The notes under the pieces are model-generated. The model saw only the letters and a list, made by a program, of their open reading frames with translations. It did no database searches and had not been told where the DNA came from. From Caprimulgus europaeus (lineage: Eukaryota; Chordata; Aves; Caprimulgiformes; Caprimulgidae): 64,000 nt of DNA. Shown one piece after another: positions 13,516-25,987 of this stretch. Within the stretch, counting starts at the first letter, position 1. Each line of letters opens with the position of its first letter. The DNA lies in the NCBI GenBank assembly GCA_907165065.1, contig OU015540.1, positions 3,766,001-3,830,000 of the forward strand, in the 5' to 3' direction. The translations under genes and the position numbers were made by a program.

Positions 13516-14193
13516 CACTTTATTTTTCATTCAACATATTTTCCTGCACTCACTTCCTGAATTTTCTTTAGCAAATGAACTTCTGGCTAAACCTATTCAA
13601 TCTCACAAAGCATTTCAATTTTGACAGGAGTGCATATTCTGAAGGAAAGTGGTTCCATCAGAGTTTCTCCAGCCAACTCTAATCCCAAATGCCTTGCTGT
13701 GAGTAAACCTCATTTCTATGTTAAGTACCTTAGCTTGCCTGGAAGGACCAGGTAAAAACTCAATCAGTCAAGTAGCTTCCCTGCAGCTGTCTTGTTAAAC
13801 ATTGAGGTTTTAAAAATGTTCTTCTTTTTCTGTAATGGAGAAGAGATGGAATATTCCCTGGGGAGAGGCACAGTTTGATCCCTGATAAACCAACCCCAAA
13901 ACTTACACTGGGAATCTCCCTTATGTCAACAGAGATGAATGGGCTTGGGGGTCCTGATCTCTTGGGGCTGGGCTTTGGGATGACCTTTGCTGCTTTGTCT
14001 TTTATTACCCAGCATCCAGAATGGAAGGAAAGAGGGGAAAAAAAACCCAAGAAAGAACATAGATATCTTTCTCCTCTCACATGTGTGTATGTACCTGGTG
14101 ACAGCCAAATTACCAGCCCAGTGGGGCTGAATTTAAGGCACAGGCTGCTGGAGCAGAAGGAGGACTTTCCTCTTCCCCCAGGGACCTGGATCA

Positions 14194-14540
14194 TGAGGTC
14201 ACACCTTGAGTGCCGTGTTCAGTTTTGGGCCTCTCACTACAGGGAAGATGCTGAGGTGCTGGAGTGTGTCCAGAGAAGGGCAACAGAGCTGGGGAAGGGT
14301 CTGGAGCACAAGTGTGCTGAGGAGCAGCTGCGGGAACTGGGGTCGTTTAGCCTGGAGAACTTGTCCATGGAGCCTGCAGCTGCCCAGTGTCACTTAGTGC
14401 TGCGTGATTGGGGATGGGACTTGAGCAATTGGCACAGGCTGTCCAGGGAAATGGTGGAGTCACCATCCCTGGAGGTGTTCAAGAAACGTGTAGATATGAC
14501 ACTCAGGGGTATGGCTTAGTGGGCATGGTGGTGGTGTTGG
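14194..14540 (+). mobile_element. CR1 LINE 3' fragment with internal deletion
   Basis: The sequence follows the CR1 reverse-transcriptase 3' end: a segment translating like RSHLECRVQFWA, GTCCAGAGAAGGGCAAC, then a block equivalent to the LEHK...EEQLRELG stretch. The region normally encoding the next roughly 50 residues is missing. It resumes at CAGGCTGTCCAGGGAAATGG and GTGGAGTCACCATCCCTGG, ending at about GGCATGGTGGTGGTGTTGG. It is truncated at the 5' end, as most CR1 copies are. Confidence 0.9.
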
Positions 14541-17339
14541 ACCCGTTTGCCCTTACCCAAATCCCAAGAGCTGCCTGTGAGTGGGCAGCAATGGGGCAAA
14601 GAGGCTTTGCCAATAACAAGAGAGCACAAATACTTGCTGATGATTTCCTCCCTGCCAGCTGCAGAGACAGAGACCCAAATTCTCTGTCTGACTTGATTTT
14701 CTGCCCAAGCCCGGGGCATGGCCAACTCGGCCCGGGGTGGCTGCACTGATGGAGAAGCTGCTGGTGCTGTTTTTGCAGGGATGGGTTTAATCTTGCTCCT
14801 CATCCAGGGCCAGCCCAGATGGATGGCTCTTCTCCATACACCAGGGTTTCTCAGGGAACTTCTGGCAAAGCTGTGGAGATGGGTCACCAGGAGGTCCTAC
14901 AACTGTATATCAGGTCCACACTGAGGAAAGTCTCTTCTGGCCCCTCAGGCCACCTCTTGTGCCTTATCCAGGAGGACATTACCATATGTCAAGGCTGAAC
15001 TGGACCCGACCCCAGGCCAGAGGTGGTTATATAAGATATTTACTGTGTGCCCCAAGACTGCTTTGGGAAGAAGCCAACGTGCCGATTAGGTGACGTCTGC
15101 TCAGAATGGGGTGGATTTTGCCTCAGAGCATCTGCTGCCTGGTCTGGTGGTCTCAGAGGTGCTGCCCTGAGGTCATTTATGTAAGAAGCCAGTTGGGCTC
15201 TTTGGCTGCAATGAGCCCTTTGGGAAAGCCTCTGGGTTATACGAAGTGCCTGTCTGACCCCTGAGATGTCCAGCCTGGCTGGGCTCTGCTGTGAGCAGCC
15301 ATCGGTTGGCTGGTTGCTGCTTCTCTTTCCTCCTTCCTGTCCTAAAATAATCCACCCTATGGAGCAGGGAAAGAGGAGCTGAGCACTGGTGATGGAGTAA
15401 GGAAAGCAGAAGGGGGATTGATGGTGTCCCCTGGGTGTGACGAACACTGTGGGTAGCCCAGAGGAGCTGCCCTTTGCCGTTCCTTTTGGAGCATCCCATG
15501 GTAAAAAGCCAAAGCTGTGCTTGTCCCAGCTGACCTGGGACATGGAGCTAGTACTGGGCTTATGCACGAGGTCTGGGAAATCCCATCTGCTGCCCCAAAT
15601 CCTCCACCCAAACACTGCAGGTTATGACAGCAGCAGATAAGCTTCTTGCCTCCTGCTTTGTCCTATATTTTCTGGGCAGGATCCCAGAGTGACATAGTCT
15701 GTGGCCTGATCTTGGGGTGGTGGCATGCTGAGGGCACATGGTTTTCCCAAACTGTCTCTTTTTCTGCTCTTCAGCTGCAGATAAGGAGCAGGCTTCCATG
15801 GTGCAATGCATTGGCCAACGTCTCCTCAAGCGTTTGTCCCACAGACATGGCCTGGGGCTCTCTGCATGCAGTGAGGCAGGGTCAGCACCTCTGAAGTCCT
15901 ACAAAGAGTGTTGTAACCATGTCGAAAATGTACGTGGCCATTAATTAGAGGTGGTGTAGGGTCATGCTGTATGGAGGATATGATTGCTCGCACCAGTGTT
16001 GCTCATGATGGAACAGGGATCAGCCTCCCTGAGATGAGCTGTGTGTGTGTGGAGGAGACAAGCAGAGGAAGAGGCAGAGGAGGATGCTGGGGAGCGATAT
16101 CCCCTCGGGACCCTGCCGAAACAAGCTCTAATGGGTGAAATTAAGTTGAATAGAAAGGGAAAATTTCCTGAGATGTGTTAGAGCCTCCCAAGGGACACAG
16201 TGCAATCCCTGCAGCATGGTCCCCACGGCAAACACAGGGATACAAAGGGTGGGAGCAAACCTCAGCCTGGGAGCTGTGTCCCTGCCGTGGGACAGTGCTT
16301 GAGTTTGCAGCAAGCCTGAGCCCGCGGCGTGGCACGGGGCCGGCCCGCGGAGGGACACCAGTGCTGGGATGCGACGGCTGATGCTGCCAGCGCCCGCGTC
16401 GTGGCTGGGGCTGGAATCCAGCTGGAAGCTGGATGGAGCAATCCTTTATTAGCAAAATCTGCAGAGTTTCACTGGCTACAAGTGATGTCTCATTTTGTCG
16501 GCTGGCAGAAATACAAAACTCTGGGTTTTTGTATTTTTTTTCTTCTTCTTCTTCTTTTTTTTCCTCCCATTTTGGGGGAGAAATGGCTCACCTGCTCCAG
16601 GGCTTTTCATGGAAGAGAGTGTTGCTCCTGGCTGATGGTTCCTCAGGCCCAGTCCTGCCTTTGCTTTTCTTTCCTGGGCAAGCAAATGTAAAGGTGCTGA
16701 GCCTGGGGAGTTGGATCTGCTGGTCATGGTGTCTCTCGCCCCAAGTCTCTGGAGATCCACTCCACACCTCTGCATCGTGGTGGCCGATTCTTGCCCCCAT
16801 CAGCACTTTCTGGTCCTCAGGACCTTGCACAGGGTCTCATAACAGCATCACAAGTGCTGGCCTTGGCCGCTGTGCTCCTCCTGCCGGCAGTCCGGCTCCT
16901 TCCCTGGCCGCACTGAAGCACAGCCAGAACCCAGAGGTGCCCAGGGATGTGTGCTCTCCTTTTTCTGGATAAATCTATAGCAGTGCCACAGTTCATTTCT
17001 CCTCGTGCTCTGAGTTCAGCTATTTTGGTTGTGCTCCCTGCTAATCACCTGCTGGTGTAGCCCTTGAGATGCTCTGGACATGGAAGCTGGGTCTGAGCAT
17101 CCATCTCTCCATCATCTAAGTGCTCCTTCATGCCCTTGGCCGCTCTCCCAAGCTGAGACCCCGCTGGTAACGCCCCATCCCTATCACACAAGGATCTTTT
17201 CTTCTGCACTGGGCCAGCACCCCTGTTTTTTCCCCTGCTAGGTGATCATGTAGCCTCCATGAATGCTCCGGGGGTGAGAGCCATACCCACAAACCCACAC
17301 CATCCTCCCACCCGTCTGCTGCATCCCTTTGCCGTATCC

Positions 17340-17640
17340 CTTTGTCTTCCCGAAACCCACCGCGACTTGGCCCTCTGTACCGTCACACCGGCCAACAGTG
17401 CGGCCTGGCAGAGCCGGCACCCCGCGCTGACGGCGATGCCAGCGCCCGGAGCAGATGGCAGCGGCCGCCCGGTCCCTTCCCCGGGGCCGGTTTTTCGGCT
17501 GGGAGCGCGATGGCCTCGGTGGGCGGGTGGGCAGCGAGACGGGAGCCAGCTTGGCCGGAGAGTCAGGGGCAAGGCGAGTTAACGGCACAGATAACGGCTA
17601 TTTTTAACTTTGATAGATGAGAGCTTATTTCCTGACTCAG
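17340..17640. promoter_or_regulatory. CpG-rich patch with adjacent MEF2-type and AP-1-type motifs
   Basis: From about 17350 to 17575 CpGs are frequent (CGGCGATGCCAGCGCCCGGA and GCAGCGGCCGCCCGG are examples). The edge then turns AT-rich with CTATTTTTAA at 17598-17607, an exact MEF2 consensus, a GATAAC just before it, and TGACTCAG at about 17633. MEF2 would suit a muscle and heart channel gene 3 kb downstream. The regulatory role is inferred. Confidence 0.3.
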
Positions 17641-19213
17641 CTTGTGCACGTCTGTCTCCCGCTGCCCGTGCCCAGTGGATGGGGATGAGGAGACACGGCT
17701 GTTTTGGGTCATCAGATGGCAACTCAGAGCCCAGAAATGGTTTTTCTTTGAGTGGAGATGGGAAAGGAGTGGGGCACTGGGAGAGCCAGACCAGCACCCC
17801 ACAGGGATGTCTCATTCCCGTGGTGGGCTGGCATGGCTTGAGTTTGGGGTGTCTTGGCTGAGCTCTGGGGTGGTTGCTGCATCTATCAGCCTTGGGTCTT
17901 CCTCAGCTTGTACTTTTGAGTTCCAGTTATTGCACCGTGATCTACTTTGGGGATTCAAGCCTGTTTTCCTGAGCACTCCATCTCCCTCTTGTTGCAAAAC
18001 CCCTTGAAGCAAGCAGGGAAGATTCCCAGGGGATCAAAACCCTGCCTTGGCTTGTGGGATTTGTGAACAACCCAGCACTTTTTGGGGCTCAGCAAAACCA
18101 GGTTGCTCAAAGTCCCCTCAACTTTGAATGTGGAGCCCAAATAGCCCCATGCCATCAGGAGGACGGGTGACTTAGCATGTTCCCCCATCCCTGCTCCCCC
18201 CTTCGCCTCCCCCTCAGCTTCTTCCTCCAGGAGCCCTGACACTAATGCAGCGCGAGCGTGGGATTTATGGGCGGCAGCCCTCCAATTGGGCCATCCGTCT
18301 TGATTAAATTAGCCCTAATGGCTCTGTGCTGACTCGCTCACGGCCCTGTGCAGCTGCGCTGCAGGCGTTGGGACGGGACTCGCCGGGGACCCCACTGGCT
18401 GCACCCCTTGGGCAGAGGTGCCCAGAGTTGATGGCAAAGCCGTAGGGAGCCTCTCTGCTCCCCCAGTGAGTTGGGTGGATCCCAGGGCTGGCCGGGATGG
18501 ACATCCCAAGCTATTTCTTTGCATTTCCCATAGCAAATGGAGGGGTGAGGGTTAAGCCACCAGCATGGCAGGGTGATGGGGACACCATCCTCACCATTTC
18601 TGGCTGCTCAGCTCCCTTCTGCCATCCCAGCTAGTCCCAAGGGCTGCAGCCCCCCTCGGGTGCCCATGTTCCCCCCACTTACAAACCCCAAACATCTCCC
18701 ACTTGCTGCTTTGCTGGAGGAGCACCCTGTTCAGGCAGCCCCGCTGGAGCACAAGGAGTGACAGGCCAAGGGGACCAGGGCTGGGGACCCCGCAGCCGCT
18801 CTCCCTGCGCTGGGCTGTTCCTCCCTGCTTGGCCCTGGCCTGTGGCCAGCCACTCGCCCCAGCCCTGCAGCCAATTTCCGGGCTGCCCGGAGCGTTAATT
18901 GTATTTATTGCTGGATGGAGTGGAGGGAGCCGGGGGGCCGGGCACGGGGAGCCTGGGGCTGGCACCGCCGGCTGGGCACCGGGACGGGGGGGTGGATTCA
19001 GAAAGCTTTCCGTGAGCGATGAGCATGGTGGGGTGGTGAGAGAGAAGCACACAGAGAAGAGCAAGCCAGGGTGTGAAGGGTTATCTGCTGGCAGAAGGAA
19101 GCAGTGTTTTGGGTCAGGATGGTGATGGTCACCCCTTGGTTCCTGGCATGTGGGCTGGTGTCCCCTCTAATCCTCAGAATCAGAATCCTTGCTGTTAGCT
19201 GAGCATCCATGGG

Positions 19214-19318
19214 GGTTCAGGCGTACCCCTGCCAGAACAGGGTGATGGGGTTCAGGTGTACCCCTGCCAGAACAAGGTGATGGCGTTCAGGTGTACCCTT
19301 GCCAGAACAAGGCTCTGC
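19214..19318 (+). repeat. 35-bp tandem repeat, three copies
   Basis: Three consecutive 35-base units starting near GGTTCAGGCGTACCCCTGCC differ from each other by only a few substitutions; the third diverges at its end. Confidence 0.9.
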
Positions 19319-20179
19319 AGAGCTTCTCATCCAGGGTTTTCAAAGTGTTGGTTAAAATTCAGTGTTTCCAGGGTTGCTGAGATGGGGCAAGTGAGTATGG
19401 AGAGGGGAGAGATGGCATCACCAGGCTGCCGGCATCACCCTGAAATGATCTGGGGTTCGGGGGTGTTTGGGAGCGGTGAGGGGAAGCGAGATGCTCTGTC
19501 ACTGTGCTGGGGAGAGGATGGGAGCTGGGGGTGAGCACAGTCCCTGCTCTGGATGCTGCCAAAGGGAAAAGGAGAAGGAGGGATTGCTGCTCCCAAACTT
19601 GTGATGGGACATGAAAAAGAGTGAAGAGAGGGCTGGGAAGGAGATGCAAAAGGGAGATGGGACAAGTGGAGAGGCAACGTCTTCATGTGCTGGGGGGGTT
19701 TCTGGTTTTGGTGTGACCTGCTGGCGGTGTGACAGCCAGGCTGAGCGGTGTTGAGCATCGCTGCTGAGGCTGGAGGCCTCTCAGCTGTGATTTTTTTTTT
19801 AACAAAGCCCATGAATTCCCTAAAAAGGAGCAGGCAGCAGCCCTGGGATCTTGCGGGCGACCGAGTGTGGAGGAAGTCTAGCAAAAATTACAGCTGGTGA
19901 CTGGTTTCTGTCTCTCTCTGGCTGGCAGCCAGCTGGGGTTGTGAGCCCACTGCAGCATCCTTCCCGCTCCCTTCTGTGGGGGCACAGGCTGCCGGAGCAG
20001 GGATTCACTTTGACCCTCTCCAAAAAGGCCTTGTAGTTATAAGGACAGGGTGACCTGGAGGCACCCAAAGCCTCCCAAACAACGGCTTAAAATAATGCTT
20101 ACCATCAAGAAATAAACTTGGACTTGAATCAATCTTAAAAAAAATATTAAAAAAAAAAATCCCTGCCTGTAATAAAAAG

Positions 20180-21422
20180 AAGTGGCTTCAATTCCCAGCC
20201 CTCCCTCTGCCCCCAGCTCCTCTCCACACATGCAGACCCTGCCCCTTAAACCAGCTGAAAGCAGAGCGAAGCCTCCGGGGACACGGTACCCGCCATCGAT
20301 TTTTCATGGAAGGCGCCCAGAAAGGAGGGTGATGGACTGCGGGTCTGCAACCCCCCGACCACAGCAGCCGGCGTGGGGGAGCTGAGATGGATCCATCGGG
20401 AAAGGATCGTTGCTTGGTCGTGGCTTTGGTTGTCAGAGCTGAGGTTGAGCTAGAAAAAAGCAAGCGGAAGCCATCAAGGTGGAGGAGAGGAAGGGAGGAA
20501 GAAGAAGAAGAAGAAGAAGGTTGGAAGGACTCGGGTGAAGCAGCCATTAGGAAAGTGCTGATGCAGAGGTTCACTTGTGTCTACGGGCAGAGTTGGAGTA
20601 GTTGCTGTTCACGGACAAAGGCGGTAGGAGGGAGTGGAGCTTTGTAGAAGCCGGAGCTTGTCTCACTGGGTGTCTGTGTTTCATTCCCTGTCAAAAGGCT
20701 GGGAGCTAAGGGAAAAAAAAAAAAAACCAAACCAAGCAGGGAAGCGGCGAGCTGCAGCGCTCGCTCAGGATCAGATAGAGAGAAAACCAATAGCAGAGAG
20801 AAAAAAAAGAAAAAAACAAAAAAACCCAACACAAAAAGAAAACCAACCCACACCAACCAACCCACCCACCCACCCACCCTCCACGCTGAGGCTGAAACAG
20901 GCAGGTCCCTGCCAACTCCACAGCACGCAGCGAGCAGGGAAGAAGTCCACCCTCCCCGGGCAGGAGCGGAGTTGAGCCCGAAGGATATTTGATGACACTT
21001 TGACAACGATGGGTCCCCCAGCATCTTCCAGAGCCCATTTGAGGGTGAAGACTCTGAAAGCGCAGAGGGAGTTTGAAGCTAAATTCACCTGAGTCTGGAT
21101 TTCTTGGTCGCTGGGATTTATCTATATATTTTATTTTTTTTTTCTCCGAGGGGGTGACAGGGGGGAACCGAACCAAGAAAAAAACGTGGTGGTTTTTTTT
21201 AAATCACCTTTTTTATTATTTTATTTTTTTCTTTGGAAGAAGATATATATATTTTTTTTTTTTTTTCTCCCTGTGGTTGGAATGGAGGGGTTGGGTCTGT
21301 GCCTAAGAAGCAGCAGCCGAACGTCGGTCCTGGGAGAAACCCGAGTGGATCTGGGTTCCCCTGCCAGCTAACTCTCCAGGACCCGCAGCCCCACGGCCAG
21401 GGGGGGCTGGATGCAGTGAGAG
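20180..21422 (+). promoter_or_regulatory. KCNJ12: Candidate promoter and non-coding first exon of KCNJ12
   Basis: The stretch ends in AG|GTAAGTGACGG, a near-ideal 5' splice site with GT at 21423-21424, on the same strand as KCNJ12 and about 29 kb before the coding exon. It has frequent CpGs, a GAA repeat at 20498-20519, A- and T-rich tracts (20713-20726, 21130-21140, 21190-21270), and no sustained plausible reading frame, as expected for a 5' UTR exon. Non-coding first exons tens of kilobases upstream are known for mammalian KCNJ12. The transcription start is not visible to me (no convincing TATA box). The link to KCNJ12 is inferred from strand, donor and lack of other genes. Confidence 0.4.
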
Positions 21423-22014
21423 GTAAGTGACGGCTCGGGCACGCTGGCTCGTTTTAATCCCAAGTCAGAGGCAAAAAACAGCAGTCTCATAGTGAGTCAA
21501 TCACTTCCACCTATTGCAGCTCTAATGGAGAAATAAGACGGGGAAGTTTTGCAGCAGCGTTGCAGGTGAAGTTCCCCCCACCTCTCTAAATGTCAGGTTG
21601 GGAAGGAGGGGGCGGTTTGCAAATCTGACCACTGTCACCGTGCCAATGCCACCGACCCCTTCGCTCTGTGGCGAGCAGCGAGGGTTTGCCGTTGCCTTTC
21701 GGGGAGCGCCGGTGCCTCGCTGGGCTCCTGCTCGCCTCCGCTCGCTTCTGCTCGCTTCCCCCAGCCAGCTGGCTTTGTCAGCCAAAACTTTTGTACATTG
21801 GCTTTTTTTGGAAATACTCCTGCGGGGTTATGCCCCTGTACATGTGCCCACATGTATATGTGTGCGCCTGTACGATGCACACTCGTGTGACCCTCCGATT
21901 CCCACCCTCCTGGAGCTGCCTTTCCCAGATGGAGGGCACGCTTGGGTTGAGTCCAGGAACTGGGATTTGGGGAGGGAGGGTGTAAACTGCAAAATGCAGA
22001 GGGGGAGAAAAAAA

Positions 22015-22310
22015 AAAGCAAAGCAAACCGACAACGACAGCAGCGGCAGCAGCATAATTGCATCACTGTAATAGTATCGGCGCTGAGAGCGAGCCAGGCG
22101 AGTAAAATTGTCCAGAAAACGAGCTGTACTAAAGTGCTTCCAGTTAGCAGCACCTGCACGCCTTCTCCGGGTGCTCTGGGCTATTTGTATTTTTAGAAGT
22201 CTCTCTTAATTATAGAGCAAAGAGTGTTAGAGGGAAAAATGGTGTGTATTTAGCAGTATTCATTCCCGGACAGTTTTGCAGTGAATATGAGTCTAAAATC
22301 ACCAAATAGG
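22015..22310. promoter_or_regulatory. Candidate intronic regulatory element just after the first-exon donor
   Basis: This mixed stretch differs in texture from its surroundings. It contains AATTGCATCA, an E-box in GCAGCACCTGC, a MEF2-like TATTTTTAG, TCTTAATTATAG and a near-CArG CCAAATAGGG. Several isolated CpGs sit in AT-rich context, which often marks constrained non-coding DNA. It lies 0.6-0.9 kb past the candidate first exon. Only alignment to other birds would show whether it is conserved. Confidence 0.25.
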
Positions 22311-22319
22311 GGTTTTTCT

Positions 22320-22339
22320 CCCCCCCCCCCCCCCCCCCC
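22320..22339 (+). repeat. Homopolymer run of 20 C
   Basis: Twenty consecutive C preceded by a T-rich stretch. Length is prone to sequencing error and to polymorphism. Confidence 0.9.
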
Positions 22340-24338
22340 TCCCTTCCCCTGCACTTGTGATTTTGAACCACCTGTTTTGCTGTGGTGTCGGCAAACGAGG
22401 GCTGGATTTTTTTCTTTCCCGTTCTTAGAAAGCGTGGCGATGACTTTGCTTGCGTGCAAAAAGGATGGGAAGTGATCTTGTTGCCTTCCCACAGATCCCT
22501 CTGCACCCCAAAGCAACCCCAATCTCATAAGGGCTATGAGACCTCCCTGCTCCCAGCCCAGGGGTGACACTGGTGGGGACAGGGGACTCGTGTGCCGGGT
22601 GTCCCACATGCTCTGAAGAGCTGAGGATGTTTCACATCTCACTGCAAAAAAACCCCAACCAAACCCAAACCCTGCAACAACTCCTTTTGCTTCTATAAAA
22701 GCTCCTTCCCCTCGTTCTCTTCTCCACAAAACTTTCCAGGGCCTTTTGTTCTGAACAGTAGGTGAAATTCCCTTTGTGTGAGCACAAAGCTGTGAAGCCA
22801 CCAGAAAATAATGAAAACAAGACTTAAAAAATAAATAAATTATAAATTTAAAAACCCTTGCCTGCTCCTTTCAGGCCTGGGCTGACAGCGAGCGTTCCCA
22901 TCCGTGCTGGATAGGTTTAATAAAACACCAGCTTTGAGGGGAAAGACACCTTAAAGGCCACTTTATTTCTTGCCTCTGATCTACAACACGCTTGGAAATC
23001 TTGTTGTTCTTTACCCAAAAGCGTTGCTTTACCTATAAAGTCAAGGTGGAATTTTTCTGAGCCCTGAAGTGACCCCAGGGAACATGATGAGTCCCTGGGG
23101 ACCAGTGATGCTCTGGGTTCCCCTCTCTGGCTGGGGCTGCAGGGGCAGCTTCCCTGGGATCACACTGGGAACCGTTCCCTGCTGCAGATAAACTTCGGAG
23201 GAGCTGTCGGGGGAACTGCACGATGAGCTGAAACCCGGCGTTTTCTCCTCAATTTGTGTCAGGTTTTGGGGTATAAATGTGCTTGAGGGACACGGGAGCC
23301 TCACCCAACCTCTGTGTGGGAAGAAAAGAGGTAGGGTTGGCAGTTTTGAGGGTGTTGTCTCTAGAAAGAGTGGGAGCATTGTCACTAAGAGGGACTGCTG
23401 GAGGGACAGATCTGTCCCCATCTCCCATTGTCACTCGGGTGCGTGACACGGAGCGGGCACCTTATGTAAGCAGCGATGGCAGTGCCATGCCCCCCGTTCC
23501 CTGGCCATGCCATGCCCTGGCCATGTCGTGCCGTCCTGCTCCACCACTGCCAGGCCCCACACGGCCTCGATCACCTCCTTTAGCCCCCATTTTGGGGGTT
23601 CCCTCCAGGTGCAGGAGCTGTATCTCCACAGGTGGAGCATGATCCCCCACGATGTCTGGAGAGGGACTGGGATGGTGAATAGCTCCAAGCCCAGGGGTTT
23701 GTCTGTGGTTTCTGCAGAGATCATGGTTGCATCTTTCTCAGCGCTGGCCCTGAGGTCCCCAGCCCTGGGGAGGTGGCACCTGGGCTCAAGCCCCTTTCTA
23801 GGCTCTTCTGTGTCCCCTGGCCAGGGTCCAGCCCACTTTGGGTTCCACAGCACAGGGTGAGGGCTGGCTCTTGTGGATGAGAAGGGAGAAACCAGCTCAG
23901 CTTGTACCCATTCCTCCTGCTGCTGACTTGCTGTGGGAGCTGGGAATTGTCCTCAGAGCCTGGGGACAACAGCTGGTGAAGGACCTGTGTCCCTGTCCCA
24001 GACGAAGAGCCTGGCCCTCCATCCTTCCTGCGGGCTCCTGGGAGCCCCAGCACCCACCTGTCCAGCTGCCCTGCTCCTGGCATGCCTGGAGTGGAGGAAA
24101 GGAGAGAAAAAACGAGTATTAAGGGGCTCACAGAGCCTCTGTGCTGGGGGAGAGGAGCACGGTGGGTGCCTCGTCACCCCAGCCCCACTTCAGCTTCGGA
24201 GTTGGGGTGGGAAGGGGGACAGTGGCAGTGGGATGGCTGAGGGGGTCCTGGTACTGCCCCCACAGCTCTGGGTGACTGTGAGACTGTCACCTCGCTGGGA
24301 CATGCCCCTCTTTCACTGTTCCTGGATTGTTCCAGGCT

Positions 24339-24475
24339 TGTTCCCTTGTTCTAGCTTGGTCCCTTGGTCCCAGCTCAGTCCTTTGGTCCCAGCTCAGTCC
24401 TTTGGTCCCAGCTCGGCCCTGGTTCCCACCCCAGTGCTGGTTCCCAGCTCAGTCCCTCGTTCCCAGTTTGCAGCG
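24339..24475 (+). repeat. Degenerate 19-bp minisatellite
   Basis: Variants of the 19-base unit GGTCCCAGCTCAGTCCTTT recur. Two or three are near-exact (24366-24415), and more diverged copies flank them on both sides. Confidence 0.75.
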
Positions 24476-24971
24476 AGGCAGGACTGCTGGTGGGTGATGG
24501 TTTTTTGCAAAGCTCTTTCAGATTCCCCTGTTGGACTTCTGAAGCATCTGGTATCACTATCTCAGCGTCATTATGAATTAATTAACATTAATTCTCTGTT
24601 CTGGTATCTCCTATTGCCAGGAGCCTTAGCCTGGGTTTTTCCCCCCACCCCTTCATCCCCAAACAGAAATGACCAGATCCAGCCTGTGCCTGGTAGAAAG
24701 CCAGAGAGATGTCACATAGTTGGGGGACAATAGGCTCCCCATCCTTGTCCCTGTCCCACACCATGACAAGGGATGCTGCCAGCCTCCTGCCTGTCCTTTA
24801 ACCAGGGTAGGGCTTGATCCTGGGGGAGCCAGGATCAAGGATAGGTGACACCAGTTGTGTCATCCCTCACCTCCACTTCCCTGCAGGACAGGGGATGCTG
24901 GGGCTGTCCTGGGAGGATTCCCCTTTTTGCTGTGGGAACCCCAATCCTGGCTCCCTAGCCTGTGCTGGAGG

Positions 24972-25136
24972 CACCCGGGATGTTCTCCTGAGGGATGCTG
25001 ACCCAGGGGTGCTAATGCCAGGGATGACAGTCCCAGAAATACTGATCCCAAAGAGGCTGACCACAGGAATGCTGTCCCAGGGATGCCAATGCCAAGGATG
25101 CTGTCCCCTGGGATGCTGACCCCAGGGATGCTGACC
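24972..25136 (+). repeat. Degenerate minisatellite of about 16-18 bp
   Basis: Variants of GGGATGCTGACCCCAG recur about nine times with substitutions and length changes. The cleanest copies are at the downstream end. Confidence 0.7.
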
Positions 25137-25965
25137 TTTTAGAGATGTGGGGATGGGGATATAGACACAGGAGGTGGATGCAGCCTGGAAAGAGGCTGGG
25201 ATCCTTTACCCCAGCTGCATTCATCCCACTCTGTGTGTCACCCCGAGGGAGACACAACCCAGGAGTCACAACCTGGCCACCCATCTCCATCCCTTCGCTC
25301 TGGTTTGCACGGGTGATCCCTGGTGCAATCAGGGCTGAGGGCTGCAGAAGGACTCTGGAGAGATGTGGGTACAGCACCTGCCTCCTCCCAGCCCCATCCC
25401 ACCCCACTGCCAGCCCCACTGCCTGCCCCACACCAACACAACCCTCCTGCACACATCTGTCCCCCAGCTGCTGCCCTCTGTCACCACCATGTACCCCATG
25501 GCAGGGTCATAGAAACCCCCAGGGCCACTCCAAGCCCACCTGCACCCCTTGCAGCATGGCCTGGGTGGGTGGGGGGTCCCCTCTCTGCTCCACGAGCCCT
25601 GGGGCTGAGGGGGGGTGGGGGTGACAGCCCCTGGGTGGGCTGGGGGATAACCCTGGTGTCCTACATCCCCGGAGCCTGGCTCGGGCTTACGTAACGGCCG
25701 TGCTGCAGTCTGCTGGGCTCAGCCACCGGTGCCACTGGCAGAGCTGCAGCGCGGAGCCCATCTCCCTGGATATTTGCTTTTTGGGGAGAAAAGGGAGGGA
25801 GGAGGACACGTGGGGAGCAGGCGAGTCCCAGGAGGTGGCCAGCAGCTGGAGGGGGTGGTTACCAGGGCTTGTTGGCCATGAGGGCTGGGGTGTTTGCCCC
25901 CAAACCTGGTCCATCTGGTGACCTTGGGAGCTGAAATCCCACCTGGGTGGCAGCAACCTGCAGAA

Positions 25966-25987
25966 GGGGGGGGGGGGGGGGGGGGGG
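25966..25987 (+). repeat. Homopolymer run of 22 G
   Basis: Twenty-two consecutive G followed by AGGTGGGGG. The run could fold as a G-quadruplex and its true length is uncertain. Confidence 0.9.

Larger units (their letters stand above)
1..20179. other. Upstream intergenic region without a supported gene
   Basis: No open frame here resembles a known protein or shows a start-to-stop structure worth calling a gene. The longest frames are GC-driven or lie in repeats. Contents listed separately are an LTR relic, one CR1 fragment, short tandem repeats, low-complexity A/C-rich DNA and a few motif clusters. Exons of a neighbouring gene hidden in short conserved blocks cannot be ruled out by eye. Confidence 0.6.

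Noticed and set aside
13875..14519. 214-codon plus-strand open frame
   Set aside because: Its second half is the truncated, internally deleted CR1 copy and its first half matches nothing recognisable.
23933..24733. 266-codon plus-strand open frame
   Set aside because: It is GC-rich, runs through a 19-bp minisatellite and has no recognisable domain, so it is most likely chance.
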